Part shown: positions 1-6,799 of the stretch, piece by piece
Numbering within the stretch: position 1 is the first letter of the stretch
How the letters are laid out: every line of letters starts with the position of its first letter
Assembly (NCBI GenBank): GCA_028874335.1
Contig: JAPPJY010000016.1
Location: 231,180 to 295,179, forward strand
Direction of reading: 5' to 3'
DNA: 64,000 nt
Source of the DNA: Gemmatimonadota bacterium
Lineage (GTDB): Bacteria; Latescibacterota; UBA2968; GCA-2709665
Program-made: the position numbers and the translations under genes
The notes under the pieces: generated by a model
The model's database searches: none
The model's input: only the letters and a program-made list of their open reading frames with translations
Told to the model about the DNA's origin: nothing

Positions 1-439
1 CGAGGAAGGTCTCGCGGTTGGCATCGTCCACGTATGTTTCCCCGCCGGACATATAGAAGTCGGCATCGAGCCCGGCCGCATCCTGGCCGCGGTCGCCAAC
101 CGGCGGAAACTTGACGGCGTCCACCAGCATCCGCGCCTTCTCCGGCGTCGAGACGTGGGGTATCATCAGGCCGGTCGCGCCGTCCTCCAGGTAACGATAC
201 AGCCTCGTTTTCTCCGTGGTGGGCGGTCGAAACATGCAGTCGATGTCGAACAGGTGGAAGTAGGCGAGCATGGACTGGATTTCCCGGTCCGTGAAACAGC
301 GATGCTCCCCGTCCAGCCAGATACAGTCGTAGCCCGCGTTCGCGGCCATGCGGATGTACGCGGGTATGAAGTGACCGAGTCCGCAGATCCGTGCCGGCCT
401 GTCATCGCGTATTTTCGCAAGCAGTTTGCTTTTGCGCAT
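1..439 (-). CDS. HpcH/HpaI-family aldolase, C-terminus cut by window edge
   Basis: This gene is missing from the ORF track because its stop codon lies outside the window. Translating the minus strand from the ATG at 439 gives about 146 codons starting MRKSKLLAKIRDDRPARI. The frame shows the hallmarks of the HpcH/HpaI class II aldolase family: an early region WLDGEHR matching the family's D-x-E-H segment, then GLMIPHVSTPEKARMLVDAV and a KFPPVGDRG stretch. Members cleave 2-keto-3-deoxy acids such as 2-keto-3-deoxyrhamnonate or 4-hydroxy-2-oxoheptanedioate to pyruvate plus an aldehyde, using a divalent metal, in the cytoplasm. The neighbouring Gfo/Idh and Ldh_2 genes fit sugar-acid catabolism. 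The substrate cannot be read from this fragment. The 164-aa ORF listed on the same strand is a different frame and is a shadow. Confidence 0.85.
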   Translation of the reverse strand, partial: MRKSKLLAKIRDDRPARICGLGHFIPAYIRMAANAGYDCIWLDGEHRCFTDREIQSMLAYFHLFDIDCMFRPPTTEKTRLYRYLEDGATGLMIPHVSTPEKARMLVDAVKFPPVGDRGQDAAGLDADFYMSGGETYVDDANRETFL

Positions 440-650
440 ATTGGTGACTCCTGGCGTGTGGATTGAATCCTTCCGGGTCCCTCCAGTCGGATCTTGAGCA
501 ACGGGATCGCGAAATTGGATTGGTATTCGTCTCGCAGAAGTGTATACCATACAGGATACGCGACAGGAACACCAGAGACTTCTGATGTGGATGGGGGCGG
601 AGAATCCTCACACGGAGACACAATGGGAGAACCGGAAACTGCGAAAAGGC

Positions 651-675
651 GGGCAACCACAAGGGTTGCCCCTAC
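651..675. repeat. REP-like hairpin
   Basis: The stem is GGGCAACC (651-658) and GGTTGCCC (664-671) with loop ACAAG, followed by CTAC. A second hairpin with the same loop and tail but a different stem sequence sits at 43132-43156, so the two belong to one family of short palindromic intergenic repeats. Confidence 0.75.
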
Positions 676-767
676 AAACGCACAATAGGCGCAGGTGTCG
701 GTGGTTTGATTATTGCCTTACGCTGACTGCTGATGGCTGTTTTATCTGAACGTTTATTTATGTTTTT

Positions 768-799
768 TCTTCGTGTCTTAGTGTCTTTGTGTCTTCGTG
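768..799. repeat. Tandem 8-base repeat, four units
   Basis: Units are TCTTCGTG, TCTTAGTG, TCTTTGTG and TCTTCGTG, exactly head to tail. The unit length matches the TATTCTCG array at the right end of the window. Confidence 0.85.
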
Positions 800-877
800 T
801 GAGTTAATGTTCGAGTGTAGCTGACTGAGGTTTGTGCTGTTTGCGCTTTGATGTTCGGCCTTTGGTTTTTGCTCTAA

Positions 878-905
878 GCTGATGGCTGACGGCTGATAGC
901 TGACG
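878..905. repeat. Tandem 7-base repeat, four units
   Basis: Units are GCTGATG, GCTGACG, GCTGATA and GCTGACG. Heptamer arrays of this kind resemble the short tandemly repeated repetitive (STRR) sequences described in cyanobacteria. A related stretch GCTGACTGCTGATGGCTG lies at 722-739. Confidence 0.85.
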
Positions 906-938
906 GCTTTTTTTCAAATCATATCGACAGGAGATACC

Positions 939-2057
939 ATGGCCAAATATCGAGCCGGAGTCATCGGCCTGGGATGGATGGGCATGCTCTACGATCTGGC
1001 GGAGCGCATTCCGGACCTCTTCGAAATCGACGACGTGGACCGTCCGACGCCCGAACTGGACGTCCATCGCCGGTTCTTTCACCACGACCATCCGGGCACC
1101 GAAGGGAACCCGACGTCCTATGCCGAGGCGCTGCACAGCCGACCCGAGGTGGAACTGGCGGCTGCGGCCGACCGGGACCCGAAACGGCTCGCGGCGTTCA
1201 CCGAACGCTACGGGATCGAGGCGACTTACGAGGATGCCGAAGCGATGCTTCGCGCCGAGCGACCGGACATCGTGGCCATTGCCACGAATACGAAAGGTCG
1301 CGCCGACCTGACGTGTCTCGCGGTACATTGCGGCGCGCGCGGCATCGTTACCGACAAGCCGATGTGCCACACGCTCGAGGAGGCGGATCGCATGGTTTCA
1401 ACCTGCGCGGACGCGGGCGTCCCCCTCAATTGCGGCGCGATCTCGACGACCCACCCGTCTTTCGGAAAAGCCAGAGAATTGGTGCAAAGCGGTGCCATCG
1501 GAGAAATCCGGTCCATCGAGGCGGACTCGCCATTCGCGCAACATCAGAACTGGTCGTTTTTCCTGGATAGCGCCCCTGCCTGGGTCTCGGGCATCGGAGA
1601 CCTCCCTCGACGCGGAGCGGGCTCCGACGAGTTCGACGGTCCCGGCGGAAGCGATGAGTTCAGGGGCCAGGGAATCATGGTCACGGCGGACGAGACGGTG
1701 GTGCATTTTCGGGCGGGAGCGCCGGGGGTCCGGCTGGAGGGGAGCACGGGAGAGATCGAGTTCACGGACCGTCGGTGGCGGCTGAGACAGCAGTTGGAGA
1801 CAACCGGCAATGTTCGCGTGGAGATGCCGTGGCCGGAGCCGCAGTTCGTGCATCCTTACGGCGCTGTCTACTCGCTGAACGACGTGATCGACTGCATGGA
1901 AGGTCGCCTGGACGAGCCGAAGAACTCGGGCCGGCGGATTGCCGTGGCCCTGGAAGTCGAGATCGCGCTGAAGCTTTCCTCGGCGCGAGGCGGAGCGCGC
2001 GTGGAACTTCCTCTTGAAGACCGTTCGCTAGGGCTGAACTACGACTGGTTCCGTTAG
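939..2057 (+). CDS. Gfo/Idh/MocA-family NAD(P)-dependent oxidoreductase
   Basis: A 372-aa cytoplasmic protein. It opens with a Rossmann nucleotide-binding motif (GVIGLGWMG, residues 7-15). Near residue 137 it carries TDKPM, the counterpart of the family's E-K-P motif whose lysine takes part in catalysis. The C-terminal half is the usual alpha/beta substrate domain and ends in a plausible family tail (DCMEGRLDEPKNSGRRIAVALEVEIALKLS). Such enzymes oxidise sugars, inositols or sugar acids. The ATG is preceded by AGGAGA at good spacing. Residues 220-245 contain a short glycine/aspartate-rich stretch (GAGSDEFDGPGGSDEFRGQG) where other members have structured sequence, suggesting a shortened or divergent domain. 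The substrate is unknown. The aldolase and Ldh_2 neighbours suggest an aldonate or deoxysugar pathway. Confidence 0.88.
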   Translation: MAKYRAGVIGLGWMGMLYDLAERIPDLFEIDDVDRPTPELDVHRRFFHHDHPGTEGNPTSYAEALHSRPEVELAAAADRDPKRLAAFTERYGIEATYEDAEAMLRAERPDIVAIATNTKGRADLTCLAVHCGARGIVTDKPMCHTLEEADRMVSTCADAGVPLNCGAISTTHPSFGKARELVQSGAIGEIRSIEADSPFAQHQNWSFFLDSAPAWVSGIGDLPRRGAGSDEFDGPGGSDEFRGQGIMVTADETVVHFRAGAPGVRLEGSTGEIEFTDRRWRLRQQLETTGNVRVEMPWPEPQFVHPYGAVYSLNDVIDCMEGRLDEPKNSGRRIAVALEVEIALKLSSARGGARVELPLEDRSLGLNYDWFR

Positions 2058-2094
2058 AGAAAGGGAACTGCGTTTCAGATCGTACGGCCGAACC

Positions 2095-3075
2095 CTACGC
2101 CCACGGGACCGGAAGAGAGAACTCGCGGGCGAGGCCCTCGAGCGACGTTAGCGCTTTCGCACTGACGGGAATGCCATTCTGCCGATAATCGGCCTCTTTC
2201 TTCCAGGCCCTCCGCCCGGGCAGACCCGCATCCGCAAGTCCGGGCAACGGCTGCATCTTCGCGGTCTCGTCCATCAGGTAGTCCATGTCCGCTTTGAACG
2301 CGTCAGGTGAGCTGAAGCGGCTCACGTCCAGCGCCATGTGAAATCCGGACTGATCGGCGCCCTGGAACCTCGTGGTTCGCCGGTCGAACTCGGGCAGCAT
2401 CTGTCCCGCCAGAGTCCCCGAGAGGATGTTGGCCACGTGAGACATGCCGATGGCCTTCACGAATACCGCCGGATTCCTGCGGACGTCCTCGTCGTCCGCC
2501 TCGAAATGGCTGGCATAATCAAGCAGGAAATCGGGCCGACCGGGGCCCGCAGGCATCCCGAAGGCCAGCGGCGGGCTGCCCTGGATGGAGCCGCGGACGC
2601 CGTTGGCGCGGTCGTAAGACGGCGCGGCGCTCCGGCCGGAGAGGCTGATGCCGACGAGGTCTTCCTTGAGGGCCATCCGCACGTACTTTCCCGAACTACC
2701 CAGATGGTCGTGATAGACCGTCGTGACCACGCCGACGCCCAGCTCTTTGGCTTTGGCAATGGCCATCTGCATCGCCCGGGTGGCGACGATCATCCCCAGG
2801 CCGCCGTCTCCGTTGAGCGCGGCGGTGGCGGGGCCTTCGTGGAGGATGCGGATGGTGGGATCGGGATTGGCACGCCCTTCCTGGAACGAACGGACGTATC
2901 GCGCCACCTGCAAAACGCCGTGGCTGACCACGCCGCGCAGTTCGGTGTCGATCAGCAGGTCGGCGATCAATCGGGCGTGCTCCGCGGGCAGAGGAACGGC
3001 TTCGTAGATTTCGCGTACGAGGCGCCGCAGGTCTTCCACAGGGACGCGAAGACCGTCTTTGGGTGGGACATTCAT
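2095..3075 (-). CDS. Ldh_2 family malate/L-lactate-type dehydrogenase
   Basis: The start at 3075 is chosen because AAGGAG lies just upstream of ATG-AAT-GTC. The track's longer start adds an unlikely leader. The 326-aa protein matches the Ldh_2 family (malate, L-lactate, ureidoglycolate and 2,3-diketogulonate-type dehydrogenases), which has a non-Rossmann NAD(P)H fold. Visible family features are ELRGVVSHGVLQVARY with the conserved S-H-G, the GDGGLGMIVATRAM segment and a GSSGKYVRMAL region. The gene converges on the Gfo/Idh gene with only 37 bases between their stops. Expected role: cytoplasmic reduction or oxidation of a 2-keto or 2-hydroxy acid, consistent with sugar-acid catabolism nearby. 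The exact substrate cannot be told from sequence. Confidence 0.85.
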   Translation of the reverse strand: MNVPPKDGLRVPVEDLRRLVREIYEAVPLPAEHARLIADLLIDTELRGVVSHGVLQVARYVRSFQEGRANPDPTIRILHEGPATAALNGDGGLGMIVATRAMQMAIAKAKELGVGVVTTVYHDHLGSSGKYVRMALKEDLVGISLSGRSAAPSYDRANGVRGSIQGSPPLAFGMPAGPGRPDFLLDYASHFEADDEDVRRNPAVFVKAIGMSHVANILSGTLAGQMLPEFDRRTTRFQGADQSGFHMALDVSRFSSPDAFKADMDYLMDETAKMQPLPGLADAGLPGRRAWKKEADYRQNGIPVSAKALTSLEGLAREFSLPVPWA

Positions 3076-3573
3076 AGATAATCTCCTTGAATGGACGTCG
3101 GTTCTGGCCGGCCACGAGAGCACCGCCCTCGTCGATGAGACAATCGCCGGTGCGACGCCGAGGCTGCCGGCCGACGTGCGCGGGAAGCTGGACGCGGCGA
3201 GCGGGCGCTATTGCGAAAAATTGGAACAGGAACACCGGCCGGTCGACGATGGAACCGGCTGAAGCAGAAAAGGCCTGCCGAAGACGACGTATCGAGGAGC
3301 CCGCGCCGTGGCTGCTCGATGTAGCGTTCGGTGGAAGTGGAGAAGCCGTGCTGGAGACGAGATTCAGAATAGAGAGAGGTAGGAAACGGGGATTCTGGAT
3401 GCTTGGTTGAGCGGGAGGAGCGCACATTCCTGTCTGCTCGCAGAAGATGACGGATTTGTCGTACAGACTATCCGTCACCTGGAAAACCTTCGCGAACGGA
3501 CGGTCGCGTTCCATTTTTTCTCAAGATATCGAACGTTTTATTGACGGTCGACTCGTCGTTTTTATATTCCCAC
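3076..3573. other. Intergenic region, no gene confidently seen
   Basis: Plus-strand frame 3059-3262 is open and uses GC-rich third positions for about 50 codons (PADVRGKLDAASGRYCEKLE). It has no start signal of its own and no recognisable family, so it might be the decayed end of an old gene or chance. From about 3440 the DNA becomes clearly AT-richer, leading into the NYN gene promoter. Confidence 0.4.
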
Positions 3574-3602
3574 TTGACAGTATATGTCTTCTTCGATATA
3601 TT
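3574..3602 (+). promoter_or_regulatory. Sigma70-type promoter for the NYN gene
   Basis: TTGACA (3574-3579), a 17-base spacer and TATATT (3597-3602): a perfect -35 and a one-mismatch -10. Transcription would start near 3609, giving a leader of about 130 bases that contains the whole hairpin at 3632-3718. Confidence 0.7.
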
Positions 3603-3631
3603 GTCAAAATCCGATTCTATATTGAAATCTA

Positions 3632-3718
3632 GGCCCCCGCGTTACGTCACCCATCCAAAGACATGTCGATCTTAGATGGACGCATCTAAGCGGAAGACAT
3701 GCACGTAATGCGGGGGCC
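3632..3718 (+). other. Large three-tier stem in the NYN gene leader
   Basis: Three nested inverted repeats lie in order: GGCCCCCGCGTTACGT with ACGTAATGCGGGGGCC (3632-3647/3703-3718, one G-U pair), CATGTC with GACATG (3662-3667/3696-3701), and CTTAGAT with ATCTAAG (3671-3677/3684-3690). The result is one long irregular hairpin wholly inside the predicted 5' leader, ending 23 bases before the ATG. It could be a regulatory RNA structure or a mobile-element end. No known riboswitch is recognised. Confidence 0.7.
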
Positions 3719-3741
3719 AACCGTTTGTTGGGCATCATTGG

Positions 3742-4374
3742 ATGAGTTTCCCCAATAGATATGCAATTCTGGTCGACGGCGAATGGTTCAAGAAGGACCT
3801 CCATGGAAAGACGACGAAATCTCCCAACGCCAGGGACATATTCGATCAAATTGAAAAAATAAGAACTCACTGTAAGTTAAATGGGACTGATCTATACAGG
3901 ATTTTTTATTACACGGCCGATCCATTTGAAGGGACAGTGCAAAATCCAGTGAATAAAGAATCGACGAAGTTTTCAGCCACCTCTCAATTTCTAAACAACA
4001 CCCGACTTATCAAAGAAATCGAAAGCTGTTCAGACTATGCAGTTCGACGTGGCCGGCTGATTCATCGTGGCTGGACACTACGACGCAAGGCTCTGGCAAG
4101 GCTCGAAGACGATTCGCAACATACAGTTGGCGCGAGTGACATCGAACCCAATATCACGCAGAAAGGAGTCGACATGATGATTGGGATTGATATGACTTCG
4201 CTTGCTCTGAAGAGACTTGTATCAACCGTTGTGATTGCCTCCGGTGACTCCGATCTGGTCCCGGCCATGAAACTTGCGCGCACAGAGGGATTGAGAGTCT
4301 ACCTGGCGATATTTCAGAAATCAAGGATTTCAAGAGATTTAAGAATCCACAATGACGACATACTGACTCTGTAA
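3742..4374 (+). CDS. NYN-domain (LabA/DUF88-like) protein, putative nuclease
   Basis: A 210-aa protein. It starts with YAILVDGEWF, the first acidic strand of the NYN/PIN-like fold. Near residues 135-175 it has GVDMMIGIDM and VVIASGDSDLVPAMKLAR, which supply the remaining acidic active-site residues (the family pattern is K-G-V-D followed by S-G-D-S-D). NYN proteins are single-metal ribonuclease-like proteins related to PIN toxins. The local DNA is visibly AT-richer than its neighbours, and no clear Shine-Dalgarno precedes the ATG. Together with its own promoter, structured leader and terminator, this makes a self-contained unit that looks horizontally acquired. The target RNA is unknown. Confidence 0.85.
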   Translation: MSFPNRYAILVDGEWFKKDLHGKTTKSPNARDIFDQIEKIRTHCKLNGTDLYRIFYYTADPFEGTVQNPVNKESTKFSATSQFLNNTRLIKEIESCSDYAVRRGRLIHRGWTLRRKALARLEDDSQHTVGASDIEPNITQKGVDMMIGIDMTSLALKRLVSTVVIASGDSDLVPAMKLARTEGLRVYLAIFQKSRISRDLRIHNDDILTL

Positions 4375-4418
4375 TATCGGTACCGGCGGTTCGTGAAGAA
4401 ATGCGCCTATGCATCCTC

Positions 4419-4451
4419 AAAAGCGCCTCGGCTTTTCTCCGAGGCGCTTTT
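4419..4451 (+). terminator. Rho-independent terminator after the NYN gene
   Basis: A perfect 13-bp stem AAAAGCGCCTCGG / CCGAGGCGCTTTT with a 7-base loop. The A/T ends make it usable from both strands, which fits the convergent thioredoxin-like gene ending at 4518. Confidence 0.88.
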
Positions 4452-4517
4452 CGCGTTTGCCCGCAAAACTGGTTACTGCAACAATCCGACACTCTTTCTG
4501 CATTATAACAAATGTCG

Positions 4518-5708
4518 CTATGCGAAGTAATTCCGCCGGATTGATGCGGGAGGGGTGCGATCGATGGGATTGTCCGACGCGAGTTCCAAGGCGAAACCGA
4601 TGGGCGCGGGACCCGGATCGTCGAAACGTACATTGTATGTCGTGCAGCCCCAGCGGTCGCCGGTCGCGACGGCATCGAAAGCCTTGAATTTTCGCCGAAT
4701 CGGATCGTACGCGAGCCGCCCATACAGATCCAGTTTCAATCCGCGAGGCTTGTCAACCGTCAGGCCGCTGTGGGGATTGGATTCGAAACTGGGTTCCCCT
4801 TCCAGGTGGATGCGGCCCGCCGTGCGGAGCCGGACGAGGTCGGATTGGACAGTTTCGACCGTCAGGCTGATCTCTCCGTCTTTCAGGTCTTCATCCTTCC
4901 ATCCGTGCGATTGACCGCGGGCCGTATCGATGAATTGATTCAGGGCGAGACGCCTCGTGAAAAAATCCGGCGCGCGAAAGGTCTGACCGTGCCCGGCATT
5001 TTCAGGCACGAGTGACAGGGCCTCCTCTTTGGTAAACCACGCGAAGTCGATGTTGTGCCGGGGGTCGACGTCGCCGGAGTTCCGCGGAAGGTCGCGAACC
5101 GTGACTTTCAGCACAAGGCCGTTTTCCGGATAGGACCATCCGAGCCTGGGATCGACTGGATAGGTTTCGGAAATGTCGGGCGAATCGCTGCTATCCGGGC
5201 GTTTCCGCCACCGTTCGAGGCTTTGCTCGAGCACTTCCAGGAGCGGGGCGGCATCCCGCGTGTTGATGGACCCCAGCAATTCGCCGTCCGAGGTACACGC
5301 GTACAGGCCCTGCCGGGTGGCCGTGGGTTCGGTGACTCCACCGTAATGGCCCTGTTCGGCTACCTGGCGGAAGAATTCGCCCTTGGCGTCTTTCTGCGTC
5401 TGGGTATAGCTGCAGTTGTCCGCAACGGGAATGTAGGATTCGTTGAGGATCCGGATAATCTTCGGATGGGAGAAGACGGACTCACGGCCCGCGATGCCGT
5501 TGTTTCAGACGCAGCCGAGCGGGTTTCCGTTCATCGCCCAGATAAACAGCGGTCTCCCCACCGAAGCCGCGCGTCGCCGGGCAGTCCAGAGATCGGTCTC
5601 CCAGCCGATATCCGTCCACCGCACTTCCTCTGGCTTTGACCTGATCAGCGAGGACAGAGATTCCATCGTTTCGGGACCGGGTTTCCATTTCTTTTGTCGA
5701 TCGGTCAT
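4518..5708 (-). CDS. Thioredoxin-like protein with in-frame UGA; candidate selenoprotein
   Basis: The ORF track splits this into 5505-5714 and 4518-5279, but both lie in one frame. Reading from the ATG at 5708 (AAGGAG six bases upstream), the only interruption is a UGA at codon 68. The frame then stays open for 76 codons before the next ATG used by the track. The result is a continuous 396-residue product. Around the UGA the protein reads GRPLFIWAMNGNPLGCV-U-NNGIAGRESVFSHPKI, a thioredoxin-fold-like segment with a C-x-U redox motif (C66, U68), followed by ESYIPVADN and GLYACTSDGELLGS strands. The C-terminal 200 residues are an uncharacterised domain. A bacterial-SECIS-like hairpin follows the UGA. 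If U68 is not decoded, the gene is a simple nonsense pseudogene or a sequencing error. No sel genes are in the window. Confidence 0.72.
5476..5492 (-). promoter_or_regulatory. Candidate bacterial SECIS hairpin after UGA codon 68
   Basis: Counting from the base after UGA, positions +13 to +29 read GCGGGCCGTGAGTCCGT. This folds as a six-pair stem (two G-U pairs) with apical loop CGUGA. The loop begins 18 bases after UGA and has a G at its second position. Known bacterial SECIS elements have the loop 16-37 bases downstream with a G among the first two loop bases, so the fit is good. Confidence 0.5.
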
Positions 5709-5759
5709 TTCCATCTCCTTTGCTTTCTCAACTCTCGAGGGTCGAGGTTCCCTAATGGC

Positions 5760-5945
5760 GGGGAGACGGGAGACGTAAGACGGTAGATAAGATCAATGCC
5801 GGGTATGTTATTCCTCGTTGCCTCCGGCACGAGAGGAATCCTCACAGGGCAGGAAATCTCTAACCTCTCCCGGCTTACGTCTCACCAGGTGGTGGTGCGG
5901 GGTGTGGTTCTCTACCCTCTCCCGGCTTACGTCTACCCGGTTTTC
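5760..5945 (+). repeat. Palindromic intergenic repeat, copy 1
   Basis: Purine-rich GGGAGACGTAAGACGGTAGA on the left is mirrored by pyrimidine-rich TCTACCCTCTCCCGGCTTAC on the right. The core is TTATTCCTCGTTGCCTCC...ACGAGAGGAATC, itself a hairpin. Clear copies occur at 14079-14206 (same orientation) and 58259-58497 (reverse orientation). It fills the gap between the candidate selenoprotein gene and the SDR gene. Confidence 0.85.
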
Positions 5946-6710
5946 TCACCGCTTCAGAATCCCCCCGTTCACGTCGATCGTGGCGCCGGTGATATATGCC
6001 CCCATCCGTGACGCCAGGAAGAGGGCGGCGTAGGCGATTTCCTCGGGCTGGCCGACGTAGCCCAGAGGAATGAGTTCATTGATCCGGCTGCGGGTCTCGG
6101 GAGGGATCTGCATGCTCGTTTCGATGACGCCCGGGGTAATGGCGTTGACCGTGACATTGCTCGCGGCCAGGTCGCGAGAGAGGGTCTTGGTCATCCCGAT
6201 CATCCCGGCCTTCGAACTGCCGTAGTGGACGCCGCCGGCGACGCCGCCCGTCTGGCCGCTGATGGATGAAATATTGATGATGCGGCCGCATTTCTGTTTT
6301 TCCATGTAAGGAGCCGCCGCCAGGCAGCAGAGATACGCGCCGGTGAGATTGGCGCCGATCACCCGCTGCCACTCGGTGTGATCCACGCCGGTATAGGGTC
6401 CCGGGCTGGACACCCCGGCATTGTTGACCAGGATGTCGACGCGGCCGAATTGGTCCACAGTCCTTTGGACGAACGCGTTGACCTGTGTCTCGTCCGCTAC
6501 GTCTGCCGGAGCGGCGAGTACGTCGCCCCGGGCGGACAGCGCATCGGCGACCGCTTTCAATGGACCCGCGTTGCGCGCGACGAGCGTGAGGCTGGCGCCC
6601 GCCTGATGGAAGACCTCAGCGATGCTCCTGCCGATGCCCCGGCTTGCGCCGGTCACAATGGCGACCCGTCCGGAAAGATCCAGAAGATCGGAAAGGAGCT
6701 TCGTGGGCAT
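5946..6710 (-). CDS. Short-chain dehydrogenase/reductase (SDR), FabG-like
   Basis: The start at 6710 (MPTKLLSDLLDLSGRVAIV) fits the family. The track's 362-aa version adds a spurious 108-residue leader that is antisense to nothing useful. The 254-aa protein has the classical SDR motifs: TGASRGIG for the cofactor (about residues 20-27), NNAG (about 94-97), the catalytic serine in NISSISGQ, YGSSK as the Y-x-x-x-K pair (about 161-165), and a PGVIETSM segment. The C-terminus ITGATIDVNGG is typical of 3-oxoacyl-ACP reductase and gluconate 5-dehydrogenase-like members. It probably oxidises or reduces a carbonyl in sugar-acid or fatty-acid metabolism in the cytoplasm. It lies 90 bases downstream of parC on the same strand, but a functional link is unlikely. 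Confidence 0.9.
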   Translation of the reverse strand: MPTKLLSDLLDLSGRVAIVTGASRGIGRSIAEVFHQAGASLTLVARNAGPLKAVADALSARGDVLAAPADVADETQVNAFVQRTVDQFGRVDILVNNAGVSSPGPYTGVDHTEWQRVIGANLTGAYLCCLAAAPYMEKQKCGRIINISSISGQTGGVAGGVHYGSSKAGMIGMTKTLSRDLAASNVTVNAITPGVIETSMQIPPETRSRINELIPLGYVGQPEEIAYAALFLASRMGAYITGATIDVNGGILKR

Positions 6711-6799
6711 AGCGTATTCTTTTTCCGTGAAGTCCGAAGATGAAAGAAGAGGCGCGTCCGGCCGTGGCGACTTATACCGATTGATGCCCGCGGCCGCAG

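Larger units (their letters stand above)
440..938. other. Intergenic region between divergent genes, repeat-rich, no gene seen
   Basis: About 500 bases separate the aldolase (minus) from the oxidoreductase (plus). The short ORFs in both strands have no family resemblance. The stretch holds a REP-like hairpin at 651-675, four copies of an 8-base unit at 768-799 and four copies of a 7-base unit at 878-905. The last ends just before the oxidoreductase ribosome binding site. Both promoters should lie here, but none is clear. Confidence 0.6.

Noticed and set aside
3087-3410. 107-aa plus-strand ORF in the gap after the Ldh_2 gene
   Set aside because: Arginine/tryptophan-rich composition typical of GC-rich noncoding frames, no start signal, no family features.
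3632-3735. An integron attC site before the NYN gene (right end GTTGGGC fits the attC R' consensus)
   Set aside because: No matching left box (R-Y-Y-Y-A-A-C) lies at the other end, no second site follows the gene, and no integrase is nearby. The long outer stem is not of attC type.
5505-5714. A separate 69-aa gene ending before the thioredoxin-like ORF
   Set aside because: It is in frame with the downstream ORF and joined by coherent protein sequence across a single UGA, so one gene read through or recoded is simpler.
5818-6033. 71-aa ORF resembling the ORF at 58237-58422
   Set aside because: The similarity (TSPGLRLTRWW) comes from the palindromic repeat carried in both places, not from a conserved protein.
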